Source: Acestrorhynchus altus (taxonomy: Eukaryota > Chordata > Actinopteri > Characiformes > Acestrorhynchidae). Taken from it: DNA of 64,000 nucleotides. This document shows positions 33,336 to 47,462 of the stretch, piece by piece (positions within the stretch are counted from its first letter, which is position 1; each line of letters opens with the position of its first letter). The stretch spans positions 33,571,860 to 33,635,859 of the forward strand of contig CM067507.1 in the NCBI GenBank assembly GCA_034509495.1, given 5' to 3'. The translations under genes and the position numbers were made by a program. The notes under the pieces were generated by a model. It ran no database searches. It had not been told where the DNA came from and saw only the letters and a list, made by a program, of their open reading frames with translations.

Positions 33336-33684
33336 CTCACGTGTTTTGTAATGCATTTGAATTATACAAGATACGGATTAGTCCCTACTCTAAAACTGGT
33401 GATGTGAATCGCAGCACTGAATCTGAATCGCAGCACTGAATCTGGTACTGTTAGAAGATGAAGTTCACCATATGAACCAGCAGATGGCAGCACATACTAA
33501 AATGTTAACACTTAATTTAGTGCCACATCTCAGGGCACATAAAACACATGCATTGTTTGTTTTTTTATATATATGTGTATATACACACACACAAACATTC
33601 AACAACAGAAAATAGTTGCACCCAGATGCAAGTGGGATTGCCATTCTATTCAGAAGGAAGCACAATCAATGATTAAAAATTTTT

Positions 33685-33815
33685 GATTGATATGTGCAAT
33701 ATTTATCGAGCTACACATACAGAAGTTGTGTCTCTCAGTTTGATGTTGGGTATAACTCAATACGCCACGCGTCTCAGCATGTCGTTGTAGAGGTTCCTAA
33801 GGGTGCCCTGTGATA
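33685..33815 (-). mobile_element. Tc1-like fragment, same family as 18190-18310
   Basis: The segment shares acatacagaagttgtgtctc and gtagaggttcctaa(t/g)ggtg in the same order with 18190-18310, with scattered substitutions. It is a terminal fragment without an intact frame. Confidence 0.65.
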
Positions 33816-34677
33816 ACACCATTGCAGTTGTGAAGGTTCCTTCAAACTGGACACTTTCACTCCGTATGGCTTTCCAGTTAAAATGTTGAATTTCTATTTT
33901 GGTGATTGGAACGCATCTATTAAACCTACCATTTAAAGCAGAATTAAATGGTATTTCAGTGCCTATAGTGGTACTGCCAGAGACGCCGTTCTCCCTGTTA
34001 CAGTCAGTGGAGCATCAGTATGATTCTGATGCTGCTGTTTGAAGGTAAATGTCTACATGTTGCTTGAAGAAACCTGGCTCAGATTAGTACCTTTTAACCT
34101 CCTCATTTTGTTTTGCTCATGTGCAAAATCAGAATGGCTCAATTGGCTTTAAAATGGTTCTGAAGGAAGCTCTACCTCAGGCAGACAAAAACCAGTTAAA
34201 TTGACCAGTAGGTGGAGATAGCTTTACCACACAAAAATAATTTCTTAAAAACAACCAACAAAATCTCAAAGTGAATCCCACATCTTCCATCCACCTATAA
34301 AGTTCTAAGGAGCACACAGAAGCTCTGCATACTGGTTATTTGAATGGGTTATTTGGTTATTCTCTGAACCAATTGTGTTTGTGCTGCCTTCAGAACTGGC
34401 ATGAGTGGTGAATTTGGACATGAGGACAGTACTGGTCTTGTGGTGAGACATTTTCTTTAAATATATTGAATCATAATGCCAACTCTGGTATCACGCATTT
34501 ATAGAAATTAGGTTTCCTTTAATTGTTTTCCAGTCTTATAAACACCTCAATATACCATTTAATCCAACTCTTCTTTAGTAAACCCTGAAATAGAGGAACA
34601 TATGTGTATGAGAGAGCAGAAAGCTGGCAGTCAGCTTCCCGAGAGAAGAAGGCACTCATATAGATTCAATGGACGAC

Positions 34678-34695
34678 GGGGGGGGGGGGGGGGGG
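34678..34695 (+). repeat. Poly-G run of 18
   Basis: An uninterrupted run of 18 G in otherwise mixed sequence. No other mononucleotide G run of this size occurs here. Confidence 0.95.
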
Positions 34696-35555
34696 CTGAT
34701 TTGGAGAGTGGTCCCTGAGCAGCAGGGAGCATCTATATGGTGCATTTGTGGGTGGCATGAGAAAGAACAGATCACTCTGCTGAACAACGGTGAGAAGAAA
34801 TGTACACAAGCCACAACAATCTGACCACTGGAACCAAAACCCATTCCTCAGTCCCACTGTAGATACCTGGCAATTTTCCAGCCTAACCATCTGAACAGGA
34901 TGTCCCTGACCACTTGATTTCCATGTGACCATAGTTTTCGGAGAGCTGGCCCACGCTGAAGCTGGGAGTCTCTGTGGAAAGCCCACAGCTGCTGCGGAGG
35001 ACCACTGTGCTTCAATTATTCACACAGATGTGCCAAGGAGCATCTGCATGGGGGGATGGGCAGAGCCAAGCCAAAGAAATGAAGAGATGAGGGGTCTCTA
35101 AAGTAACCACCAGGGGGCATGTTGTGGTTGGAGATGGCACTCTAGCCCACATGAATGCAGCACAAGGAAACAAAAGGGGGGATTAAGCCGGTCCTCATGC
35201 TCACTGCCTTACATGTGATGCTACATTACATCCAGTGTTCCCCCACTAGGCACCATCTTCTTACCGAAATCACAGCTGCATTACAACCTCTTCTTGGTGT
35301 TTATATATATATATATAATTACTGCTCATACATGGTGAATGAGGAAGATGGCAATTGTCCAGACCTGACCATTGTCCAGGATACAATTTTCAATGCCCAC
35401 AACCCAACAGGGTCAGCCACAGGTCATTGCTGGCTGTTCTCAGACTTCTGTATCAACGCACATTAACAGACTGGAAGGGAAAATATGGAGGGAAAAGGTG
35501 CACAAGCAACAGGGATGACCACAGGCTTGAGGGGATAGTCAGAAATAGTTGATTG

Positions 35556-35870
35556 AAGAATTTGAGCTTCTCAAGGAGTGGACTGAGGCTGGGGTCAGTG
35601 CATCAAGAACCACCAAGCACAGATGTCTCCAGCAAAGGGGCTCCAACTGTAGCATTCCTAATGTCAAGCCCTTCCTGCATTTCATTTGGAAATGAGGAGT
35701 CCTAGAGTCTCAACTCAAGCTCCTTGAATCTGGAGGAAGAGTGGAGAGGCAGCGTCTACCAGGCGATTTTAGAGCATGCCATGCTTCCATCTGCTGATGA
35801 GCTTTACGGAGATGCCGATTTCCTTTTCCAGCAGGACTCAGCACCTGCCCACAGTGCCAAAAACATCTTA
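35556..35870 (+). pseudogene. Tc1-like transposase remnant (internally deleted)
   Basis: The segment contains WTEAGVSASRTTKHRC-like sequence and, after a deletion, LEHAMLPSADELYGDADF and LFQQDSAPAHSAKN, the middle DDE block of Tc1-like transposases (QQD-A-H). Frames are broken by stops. Confidence 0.75.
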
Positions 35871-38216
35871 TATAGCTTATGAAACATTCAAATCATTTTA
35901 GACACTGGATTTCTGATAAGATCTTGTGAACAAGGGTCAGGGCCACAATAGAGAACGCCTGGGAGCACTAAAGACTAGGTGGGCCAAATGCAGAGACAAG
36001 GACCAAGGCAAAGCGACATGGACAAAAACCCACCTGGTGGTCCAAATCAAACACTGATGCAGACCGGGACACATAGGTAAGATGCTTTCAGGAATTCCAG
36101 CCGTGTGCTGTTGTGAAAAGTGAAACTCTGGTGTGTAGTGTTGGTACGGTCAGTACATATCAACATCTGTGCCCGTACATGCAACTGTTTAGTTAAGGTT
36201 TGACTGTCCCAACCTAGTAATTTACTGACGTGTATCGTTACTATGGCAACCAGTGTGGATACATGAGCAAATAGGTCCATACTTTCAGACCATTATTGGA
36301 TATGGTTACTTGTAATTGGTAATCTGGACACATGCGCCAACCAGCTGATAGAAATGACACTTTAATTTAGGTATATTTATACTAGATGTTTCATCTCGAA
36401 AGCTGTAACACCCCTCAAACCACTATAATGGGCTCCTTTATATAAATTGCATGAAGATACATGAAGAGGAAAAAGAAATGCTCAGCAGTGAGATGAGACA
36501 ATGTGGGTGAAGAAAATATAAGAAAGAAAAAAAAACAAGTCAATAATGCCTCCAGCTAAGGCTTCAGTGATGGTCATAAATAGGATGGTTGTGTGTGTGT
36601 GCATGCGTAAGAAAGAGAGGGAGTGTGTTGTATTTCACATATAGCTTTCGTACAATAAGCCTCGGGTTAGCAGGCCTTTGGTGTGTTACCCTTTCCTGTA
36701 CACATGCTCCACAGATCTTGATGGAAATGCTTGGAGCAGTAATTATGGTCCATGTCTGCTCTTTATATATTCATTGGTGGCATTCCCGTCTTCTCGTCCA
36801 TCATCATTCTACTTACAACCCTCTGATTTTGCCTCATAATGAAGATTTTTCTTAAATGGGGGGCCTGTGAAAACAATTACAAGCTCTACTGATAGGCTGG
36901 TTTATGTCAATGCGAAGGCCTGGAGTAGCCATTCAGCATAACATGGCACAGACAGCTCACTTCTCCCGGCAGATGCGGGACTCCCTGTTGTCCACAAATG
37001 AGAGACAATGATATACAACAGGAAGATTCTCCCAACATCCACCTCCCACCCTCCTGAGCGTATACCTTGATCACCCCACAAGACTTGTCTGATGTTTCAG
37101 AAATGTTCTAACCCAGTCGTCTAGTCATCATTTGTCATTTTGTCTTGCTTCAACACTTCTATGATGTTTTGATGTTTTCTCTGTGGCTGCACATGACTCA
37201 TCTGTCCAATGTTCACTGTCCTTCTCAACCCTAGACATGCTGCAGCATGGAGGAACATCTACGCAACAAGCATGGTCAGGAGCCGTACCTTCTTGGTGTT
37301 GGGCATCATAAGAGTAAGATTGCTTCTGCGTGGTCACTATCCTGGACCCAAGTTCAAGTTCAATTTATTTTGTTCTCAGCAAAGCTGTAGGCTTCAGCTG
37401 CAATCATATTATTGCTGTACAATGAAAACCCCGAATCTCCATTTTTAGGAAGCTGATCTGTACACTGTGAAATTATTTCTGGATGAATAGACCAATAAAA
37501 ATGCTCTGAATGACTGTAAATTACTCTTAGTTTACATTAACGTCCATCAAAAGTAAAGGACGTTTTTGCCCTCACCTGTAAAGGTACCGTTTTGGAGAGA
37601 CATGTTTTCATTGGATGGCAACGATATGCATGTTTTCAGAATCACCTTAATAATGTTCACAGTAATGGTTAGCTTATGATTCTAACTTCACCTGCTGTGG
37701 TTTTGAGAACCACTCTAATCCCCAAATTCAGTGCTGTTCCAGCAGTTCTTTTGAGGGCAGGGATTCAGGGTCTACTAAAGATTCAGCCAAAGAACTGGTG
37801 CATGTATTGTGGCCAAATTTCAGGGAGAAGGATTATAAAGCTGGACTTGTTGTTTGCAGTGCAGTGAAAAAAGAAATGCCAGTCTTCTGTCAAATAAATG
37901 ATGGTTATTATGTTTGTATTATATGTGATGGTTAAATTATGATGTGCGTCATCATGTTTTCAGAGTCTTACAGCAGTGGGCAAAGATGTTTAATAAAAAT
38001 ATCAGACCCTTTGATATTCAAAGCTCATATAATGAAGATGAAAGTTTGAAACTTCATTTGCAATGTTTTAACTATGAATGTCTGCAAGAGAGAAGAGCCA
38101 AAAATATTATTTCTGAAAATTGTTTGTGGTGGTCCAGTGTCCCCATATCAATAATGTACAAGCAGTCTGACCAGGGGAGGAGGGGTCCCCCCTCGTGAGC
38201 ATGGTTCCTCCCAATG

Positions 38217-38562
38217 TTTCTTCCCAAAATCAAGGGAATAAAAAGAGTTTTGGGCTATCTTCTAAATTGTGGACCATTGCTGTGAAGATTTGATTGCATT
38301 CAGCAACAAGACCTTTAGTGCAATCAGGATGGACAATGATCCCGAACTCCTCAACTCATCCCAGCAGTACTGGATGGAGCATCATCATTCCAGCTCAGTG
38401 CTGGGGGGCTTCATACCCCAGGTAGGTTCATCTGCTTCAGTGAGTCCTATTCTAATGTCAGTACTCCTCTACAGGGATGAGACACGCACTGTGTGCATTT
38501 GCACATCTGTGTCAGCAATGAGTTCCTGCAAAGTAGCTGAATGCATTCATTTGAAGGAGGTT
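38217..38562 (+). mobile_element. Tc1-type MITE (family M), 5'-truncated
   Basis: The copy shares atttgattgcattcagcaac, ggatggagcatcatcattcc, gtactcctctacagggatga and gcacatctgtgtcagcaatg with the other M copies and ends at gaatgcattcatttgaagga. Confidence 0.75.
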
Positions 38563-38801
38563 TAAAGTATAATATCTCCAATGTACTCTTGTTTATTTAG
38601 TTTTCCGGCACTAAGACTGTTTCACTTGAAGGTATAGCTTGATATTCTTGTTTTCTGTAGACCTCGTTAACAAATTCCACCCTGGATTCTGAGCATCAAT
38701 TCAAGGCAACTGTTTTCACACCATCCTCCTGCTCTGTGTGATTATTATGTGCCAGTGCTCTAGAAAGAACAGCATTCATTAAACATTTCCCCACTGTATA
38801 G

Positions 38802-38833
<32 letters not shown>

Positions 38834-39147
38834 TTTCACGTGCGTTCCAAGTGTGCAGGCCTATTTTTAGTAACCTGCTAAAGCATGGGTTTGGCGTGTG
38901 AGTTTATGATTGCGTGGGAGACAGCATTTCTCTTTGGATGTGCTTTGCTTTTCCATGTTTGCCTGTTTAGTGATGCACTGCATCGCTCATTCCCACAAGC
39001 CAAGATCTGGGATTTTCCAGTGCCTGCCCCATTATTCCCACTCACGTGTGACACTTGAGCATGTCACCACTGTCTTTGATTTTAACATGTAGTAAACATT
39101 ATTATTACTGCTTGTTAGTGATCTAGATTTAATCAACTGTGGTTTAC

Positions 39148-39540
39148 ACAAATCAGCCATAACATTAAAACCGCCCATAGATGAAGCAAATAAGATGGAT
39201 GATCTAGTTACAGTGGTCCGCGTCGAGGGGTGAGATCTATTATTTAGGTGAACATTCGGTTCGTTAAGTGGACGTGTTGAAGCAGGAAAAAAGTGAAAGA
39301 ATCAAAGAGATTTTGACTTGGTTCAGATTGTGGTGTTCTGGCCAAGTGGGTCATGTCCAAAACACCAGGCAGGCCTTGTGGTGTGGTCCTGGTATACATT
39401 GGTCAGTACCTACCAAAAGGACAACCAGTGAACCAGTGACAGGATGTAATCCCACCTTACAGCCTACACAACTTGAGGATGTTTAGGTCAGATACCACAG
39501 ACGTCCCTCAGAGGTCTTGTTGAGTCCATCCAGTTTAACC
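39148..39540 (+). pseudogene. Tc1-like transposon fragment
   Basis: The fragment starts with aatcagccataacattaaaa, a common end of a fish Tc1-like family. It goes on with a decayed N-terminal helix-turn-helix region and EGQPVNR-like remnants (gacaaccagtgaaccagtga). It then jumps to the C-terminal motif region (gaggtcttgttgagtccatc). The centre is deleted. Confidence 0.7.
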
Positions 39541-41978
39541 AGTTTGACCAGCTTCTTTAAATAGATACAGCATGCACACAGCTGGCGTGTAGGTTCTGAT
39601 GAGACTCTGAAGGTCTCGCTCTGTTTCCAGGACTAATTGCTTTCTCTGCCTCAGTGTGGAGATTAAATTAACTTCTTGGCCACTCCAATAAACATCCTGA
39701 GCTCCCCCAGCCAGTCTGCGGCTGCCCCATGACTGACCCACATTCATTCACCCCTCCGTGCCCTCATTTCCAGTCTTGTTTTCTCTTTGACCATCATGCC
39801 TCTCGCTGCCCTGGCCCTGGAAAAGGAAGAGGCAGGAGAGTGGGCATCAGCTTCCCCTGAGGCACTGGGAACGAGAGAGAAACGAAGCAAACAAACAGAC
39901 GACGCACAGAGAGCTAAGCACTGAGTCATCACTGAAGAGTTTTGATGCTGGATGGGTTTGGCATTACTGTGGCTGTTCTTCCATGATAAACGTCACTGTG
40001 GGGAGGATGATGACACACCTGCCTGGAAAGGAACAATTTGGAGGAAAAAAATGGTCTTCTAAAGCCCAGTTTGGATGGGATTAGTTTTGCATGGGGTGGA
40101 AAGCTCCCATTTGCACGGGATAAGAAATGTAAATGACGACTGCTGTCACCTCCAAAACAGTCAGCAATGCAGTAATAATGAAATGTCTATTTAGGTATTA
40201 GTAGCTATTTGTTCATATTATTGCTGTCCAATGCAAAACATGTATCACCTGAATGGCAACTTTAAAGGACATGGCAGTGATGCTCTTAACTTTGATGGAA
40301 GTGAGTGTAAATTAAGAGCTCATTTTTTACATTTTCAAACATTTCTATTGGCCAGTTCATCCAATGTAAAGAGCAGCTAAAAGGTTCAACCCTTAGATAA
40401 AATTAAAAGTGCACAAAAATGGAAACTAGACACCTCTAGAGCTCCTCAGTACTCGAGGAAAAAATACAAAAACCTCCCACAAGATGGAATATTTACACGT
40501 CAATTCACTTTGACAGGTGATCTTTATGGCTCAGTTTTACAGAAAGTTAAAGGTGCTGGAATCTTTACTGACGTGGGAGCGGGCAGTCCGTAAAAAAGGC
40601 TAACATGGTGGAATCGGATTAAACTCTGGTAATCATTACATTAAAACCAATCCCATCCATACTGGGTTTAAGATGTGTTGTGTATACACAGCTTCCACGT
40701 ACCATTAGATTTACATAGGTTTTTATTCCATATGAATAAATAGGGCACATTTTGTGCACACGTCTATTGTCACAATGACACAACCACACTAGTAAATCCC
40801 AACCAGTCACATGGTGGACTAACCCCAACCCCCAACCCACATAAAGTCCCTAACAATATGGCACTGAAGGTGAACTTATGTGGCAATGCCGCAATGCCTA
40901 GTAACCATTTAGGAACACCATAGCAACCAGCTAAGCAACACCATAGTAATCGCTTAAGGGGGGTTGCATTCGTGTGGTGGTCAGCTTTGATTGCGGTGGG
41001 GGCAGTTCAAATGCAATATCAAATTCAGCAGCGCAGCACTGCATTTGATGATACAGGAGAATACAGAAGTATATCATTTTTTGTATTTCTATACAGCATT
41101 GCTGCACCTTTAATTAGAAAACTGAACATTAGAGACAGTAACTCCAAGCAGAATAAACCCTTTTTAATACCTTTGCATTCAAAAGTTACAGCGAATGAAC
41201 TGGTGTCCAGTACAGTATACTAGTGTATACTAGTAATTAGCTGATACTCAATATTTTAATATCAAAATCAATAAAAGTAGCATCATCTCCAGCACCTTCA
41301 CTGAAGTGACATTGCATATTTAAAAAAAAAAAAAAAAAAGCAACTTTATTTAAAGACTTTTTTACAGTTCGGAACGTTTCGATTGGACCATTTATAATGA
41401 ATGGACCAACCATCCCAGTCTAAACAGCAGATTCCAGGTTTGGATCATCACAAAGGGATGAATGGCTTTTGTGTAACAGTGACGATGCACATTTTAATCC
41501 ATTTGAGATGAGCACCACTGCAGCCACTGGAATCGCTTTGGTTATTCCTGCAGGATTTCCTGAGCTACTCTTCCTGACATCAGCAGACGTGATGGTGCAG
41601 AAAAAGCTGAACTGTGCAGAAATGGATACAAAGAACACCAGCACCTACACACTCGTCCTGTCAGGCACGTTTAGGTGGAGAGGCCAGAGGAACGGTGAAA
41701 CAGTCATCTGTGGTCATCTGTGAAATCTCAGCTCCTGCTGGAACTGCTGTGGTTCTTCAGACACAGATCCCGCTCTGCCCAGGCCTGCCTCCAACCAGGC
41801 TGGGAGGTAGAGTTCATGACGTTTGCTGCACTGGCCTGGTGTTCCTGACATATTGGCTGTGACATGCCTGTCATCATGCTGACCTGGGGTTCACGTGCTT
41901 GGGACAAGTCTCCCTGCATCAGGCTCACTGCAGGAGCTCACATACCTGGGAGTCTATTGCTGAAATACAAGCCATTGG

Positions 41979-42295
<317 letters not shown>

Positions 42296-42296
42296 T

Positions 42297-42690
42297 TTAT
42301 GGACACCCCTTTTAATGAATGCATTCACCTAATTTAAGTTGCACCCATTGCTGACACAGATGTGCAAATGCACACACATCTGGTCCAGTACCTGTCAAGA
42401 ATTACGGCCAATAGAAATAGGAATGCCTATTGGCAACATGCCTAATGCCAGGCCTAGGCTAGAGTGGCATAAAGCACTGGTCTGTGGAGCTCCATCCAGT
42501 ACTTTGGGGATGAGGTGGGGAGCTGAGGATGAGGTCAGGTGATCAGCCAACTTTCTGACCTTACTAATATGTCTTTTCATTGAATGCAATCAAATCCTGC
42601 AGTGCTCCAGACTCTAGTAGAGACTGTTACCCCAACCATAGCAGGATAAACTCTTTTAATACCCTTGACTATTTAAGAGAAGATTATGGA
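42297..42690 (-). mobile_element. Tc1-type MITE (family M), reverse orientation
   Basis: It begins tttatggacaccccttttaa, then tgcaaatgcacacacatctg, gagctccatccagtactttg, attgaatgcaatcaaatcct and cttttaatacccttgac, the reverse order of the M family. It directly abuts a (GATA)n tract. Confidence 0.75.
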
Positions 42691-44794
42691 GAGATTAATT
42701 AGATCAACCAGTGAATTAGGTTAAATGTAATGTCAGGCAGGTGTACAATGATCACAAACATATTAGGAGCTCACGATGGGATCAGAAGTCTTTAAGCTAA
42801 ATGCAAATAATGGACTGTGTTTAAGGGCAGCTGCTGTTTAAATGACGTTTACTGTAAGCTTACGAATTTGAGCTGCAGTGGTGTTAATACACAGATCCAC
42901 TCCAGGCCTGTTTTGAGCAGATACAGGCAGAGGAAAGCAGATAAAGAGGAAACTCTCTTCACAAGAGCTGGACGTGCAGACAGAGATAAGGCCTGTCAAT
43001 CAAGAGGGTTTTGGAGCTCTACTAATAGATGGAAAAGGTCAAACCTCACACCAAATATTCCACAAATGTATGGCCTGATCTTTACAGAGGGTGCGATGAG
43101 AAATGATGGATGTTCTAACTTGTGTCTATGAAATAAATCCTTTTGTTTTTAATAAATAGCCCATGAGGACCAGTTATTGTTCTTACTGGGTGTGAATAGC
43201 ACTGCTTGTCTCATACAGAGGAGGTATTATCTCTGGCTCCCTGGTGGATAGATTGCCTGGACTTTTTCAGAAGGGCAGGTTATGCTCTACTTTTGAAATG
43301 TGAAATTTGGCCTCTAGGATTGACAGATTATATATCAGTGAACTGTTGGTCCTGATGGGGACTTTATTGACTCTATGATTATGAAAATATGAAAACAAAT
43401 GAAAATATGTTTGCTAACCCACTAAACATCAGATGTCTTTAAGATGTGCAGATAATGTCTGTATTGCATCTGTAGGTCCAAGACCAATTCTGACCGTTCT
43501 AGTTGAATGCCTTTCTATGACCTCACTTGGACATCAACATGAATTTGACCATTGGACTAGGTAACCTTTATGGAAGACAGGTGCAGGAAATTTACATTAT
43601 TAATTAATTATTTTTATTTATAGTATCTATGACAAATATCAACATTGTTGTCATCAATATTGTTAACGAACGTGAAATAGATTATTTAGATCCTATTTAG
43701 AAGTTTTTAGTCCTTATAAGCCAATAAAAATACTTTGGTGTAATTTAAGTATATTGTCCAAAACATGGTCAAATACATATAAATGTCTAAATTGTGTTAA
43801 TATTTACATTTCAAATGAAGACATAAAGGAGTAGCATAGGACCTCCTGAAAACATGAGAGTGTGTGATTTTATTTATTTTATTAAATAAAAGTTCATCAA
43901 ACAATGAAAGCGTCCCACATCATTGGCCTTGGGTTCTAAAGGTTAATATTGACTAAGTATAGGTTACAATGTTTTACAGTGTACAGCATCCTAGTAGAAC
44001 AAACAACACGTGGAGGAGCATAAGGTATAGTTAGGTTTCAGGTCTTAATTAATATTATTGCTCCTGAGAATGAAATGTTAAGACAAGGAACTTTGTCTGT
44101 TCTACTTTAAATCCAGGACATTCTGGAGAAGATATCTGAGCATCCTTTGACACACAAAGTAACTGGAATGAAAAGTATAATCCTTATTTATCTGTGTATC
44201 AACCCTACTGTCTGTTTGGTAGAGTTGTGAGAGTTGTCTTTGTTAGGGGTGCAGAATTGCATCAGCACATCAACATGCACTGATCAACATGATCTGCAGG
44301 AAATGACTGAACTGTCTTGATTTTCAAAGGTCCTTCAAATTCAAAGCTCTTCACTGTCATCTGCGCAAAGACAGCTGAAATCAGTGCGTTCACGCCATTT
44401 CATTTAGACTTCAGCAATATATGGAGTAACGGCTAGTAAACATACATACTCTGATCAGCCATTATATTACAACCATCAAATACTGGGTGCGGCCAAATCT
44501 GCTGCCTGCTTATTTTCCCCTTAAGGGTGTATTATAAGGGTGCATGAGTGATGATGATGAATACAGGATCAAAACCAAACTCTGCTTTGTTTTCACCCTT
44601 GGCGCAGTTCGTTTGGGTAGGTATGAAATCAATAATTGCACTCAGATTCAGACCGAAACACCCGCATCAAGACCCTTTAGAGAGGTGGTCTCGGTCACAA
44701 ATAACTCCGGTCCCAGAGAGGCAACAATTTCATTCACTGATTCTTCACTGATTAACTGTCTTCCGTCCTGTGAGAACTCTGTAGTAGTTTTTGG

Positions 44795-44850
44795 AGAATT
44801 GCGGTGAGGATTTGATTGCATTCAGCAACAGTGAGGTCAGGTTCCCACCC
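44795..44850 (+). mobile_element. Family M internal fragment
   Basis: gcggtgaggatttgattgca followed by ttcagcaacagtgaggtcag matches the middle of the M family. No ends are present. Confidence 0.5.
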
Positions 44851-45066
44851 CAAAAAAGATCACCCAATATTTTCATGCCACTGATGTGAAAGGAGTCACG
44901 TCTGATGCTGGGCGCTGGCACACTTTTCAAACTAGGTTAGCCGAATAAATTATACTTCCTTCAAAGCAGCAAGTACAGAATTCGTAACTATCAACAAACA
45001 ACCCCCCGACACCAAGAAACAGCACACAGACTCCCACTGCACCCACTGCAGCACAAGAGCACAGGA

Positions 45067-45070
<4 letters not shown>

Positions 45071-45106
<36 letters not shown>
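45071..45106 (+). repeat. (GT)n-(GA)n microsatellite
   Basis: About 14 GT units followed by gagagaga. Confidence 0.95.
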
Positions 45107-45394
45107 CAAGGGGCACAGACGAAGCATGGACAGAGGGGAATCATCCCCACCAATAATCAATATCCAGCAATTACTGAATTGTCCCCACCAATAATTTTGA
45201 AGATTAAATGGCCAAACGTTTATTTACACTAGAAACAAAACAGTGTCATTTCTACAGAACTCGGCATTCAGTTTCATCTTAAACACATACAGAAATGATT
45301 TAATACATGGTCTGATTAGACACTGGCTTTAAGCACAAGAGTGTATAAAAGTGCCTCGCGCTCTGCCCTATAAATAGGTTCTCAGGCTACTTTT

Positions 45395-45845
45395 GGGTAG
45401 TGTACCCTGTCAAGTACGAGCGGACAGAGCAGACGACTAAGGATGCCGAGGCAAACGCTGGGGTTGAATATTTAATAATAAACACAAAGCACTTATAAAC
45501 CAAACACACTGAGAAAACTGACTGGAACTAAAACAGGACATAGACTAACAAAAGTAGTAACACACAGAAACCACCGCTGACAACATTAACCAACACCATT
45601 TGCAGAGGACTGACAAAGACAGGCTGGGACAACAGGTCTTAAATACAACATGACATTGATCACACCTGGGACATGATAACGAGGGGGCAGGGTTACAAAT
45701 CAGACACAGATGGGAATGGGCGGAGCAAAGGAGGAGACAAGGACAAAACAAACAACCCATGTGATTAGGAGCACATGGGGAGAGACAACTACTAGAACAA
45801 GACAGGAAGACAGAGGTGAACAAGACTGACACTTGACATACCCCA
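45395..45845. mobile_element. Dispersed repeat, same family as the 48.6-kb insert
   Basis: The match to 48600-48780 is clearest over 45640-45800. The left part (taatattaaataaacacaaag style, ttgaatatttaataataaac, ctgactggaactaaaacagg) looks like the further body of the same element. No coding potential. Confidence 0.5.
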
Positions 45846-45954
45846 TGACCCAACAGGGTGTTAGAGCCTCCTTTCAACTGCACAGTTTTCCCCCAATAAA
45901 CTCATCATTTTACTCTTATGACCACAAGATTATTTGTTTCTTCACTCTCTGTCC

Positions 45955-46320
45955 ATTATGTAGTGACGCTGACATAGTGGTGGTGTGTTTGTGTGTTGCA
46001 GTAGACACAGCAGTGCTGCTGGAATATTTAAACACTCACTGTCCACTCTATTAGACACTCCTTCCGAGTGTCTCCACCTTGTAGATGTAAAGTCAGAGAC
46101 AGAAGCTCATCTGTTTCTGCACATTTTGTGTTGGTCGTCCTCTAGTCCTTCATCAGCGCTCACAGGGCGCTGCTCACAGGACACTGTTGACGGGATATTT
46201 CTGGTTGGTGGACTGTTCTCAGTCCAGCAGTGACACTGAGGGGTTTAAACACTCCAGCAGCACTGCTGTGTGATCCACTCATACCAGCACAACACACACT
46301 AACACACCACCACCTTGGCA
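45955..46320. mobile_element. Dispersed repeat (family P)
   Basis: Contains cactgtccactctattagac and, at the right end, acacactaacacaccaccac, both shared with 32083-32395. It starts with the inverse of that end (gtggtggtgtgtttgtgtgt), so the element has complementary ends. Confidence 0.65.
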
Positions 46321-46461
46321 GCATGATGTGACCTGTCCTCAGTTGAATAGTGGTATTTTACATGCTTCTTGCCCCCGTGGTCATGTGTACCATTAGGTGT
46401 CACACCAAAAACTGGAATTGTATTGAGAGCTTAAGAGTGCATATTAGAGAGGGAGATAGAG

Positions 46462-46518
46462 ATGGAGAGGAGGTGGATGTGCGAGACAGGGAGGGAAGTG
46501 TTACAGAAAGTGTGTGCA

Positions 46519-46610
<92 letters not shown>

Positions 46611-46707
46611 GGGGGGTTGCTGGATGATATCTGCATGCAGGGAACAGAAGGGAACAAGAGATGAAATTTGGAGATAAGGAGTGTAAATGTTTGAATATGG
46701 CTGAAAA

Positions 46708-46760
<53 letters not shown>

Positions 46761-47113
46761 GAGAGGGACAGGAGGCAGATGGATTGAGATGTAGGGCTGA
46801 GGATGTGCATCAGAGGGAGAAGCACTGAGAGTCATTTCTATGAATATCACACATCATAAATAAACAATACATCCCGCTCTCTTACGGTGAACAAACATCT
46901 CAGCTGGGTCAGATCCAAAACGTCCTAACAACATCTGCACAGATACATCCAGTCTCGTTGACACTGATTCAGCTTCATCTATTCCAGTCTCTCTGTGGTG
47001 TGCAGACCCTCGTATCCCCACCCCCTACTGCAGCACAAGAGCCCAGGAGCTCTCATCAGCTCAGCCTCAGAACTCTCTCTCTCTCTTCCTCTATCTCTTT
47101 CTTTTCTCTCATT

Positions 47114-47181
<68 letters not shown>

Positions 47182-47405
47182 ATATCTCTCTCTTTCTGCC
47201 CTGCTCATGCTCAAACCCCCTTTTACTCTCTCATTTTCTTTCACCCTCTTTTCTCTCTCCATTCTATTCACTCTTTCTATCTCTATCCCATGCTGTCTCT
47301 CTCTCCCCTTGTCATTTTGTGCTACCCCCCCCTCTCTCACACACACACACACACACAGACACAAACGCATGTTTTGTTATACTTCCCTCCCTGTCTCTCA
47401 TATCC

Positions 47406-47415
<10 letters not shown>
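46462..47415. repeat. Inverted repeat arms containing microsatellites
   Basis: The left arm (46468-46622) reads gaggtggatgtgcgagacag, gagggaagtgttacagaaag, then (GT)n, (GA)n and ggggggtt. The right arm (47325-47413), on the minus strand, reads gaggtggatatgagagacag, gagggaagtataacaaaaca, then (GT)n and gagaggggggggt. Tract lengths differ. Confidence 0.7.

Positions 47416-47462
<47 letters not shown>

Larger units (their letters stand above)
33340..41978. other. No gene recognised (right of idi1)
   Basis: Non-coding stretch with Tc1-like remains at 33.7, 35.6 and 39.2 kb, a family M copy at 38.2 kb, a poly-G run and a (CA)n tract at 38806-38832. The sequence at 34.7-35.5 kb is mixed in composition and may be an older transposon body. 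Short open frames here lack homology I recognise and lack splice context. Confidence 0.6.
42700..46460. other. No gene recognised
   Basis: AT-rich unique sequence at 42.7-44.8 kb, then a GT tract at 45.07 kb and the repeat families listed at 45.4-46.3 kb. An 87-residue open frame at 44544-44807 has no recognised domain. Confidence 0.55.

Noticed and set aside
41469..41862. Open frames of about 82-84 codons on both strands
   Set aside because: The sequence is GC-balanced and looks gene-like at first, but the frames overlap on both strands without homology or splice signals.
44544..44807. 87-codon open frame
   Set aside because: No recognised homology, no start context or splice partners, and the overlapping second frame is equally open; chance is enough.
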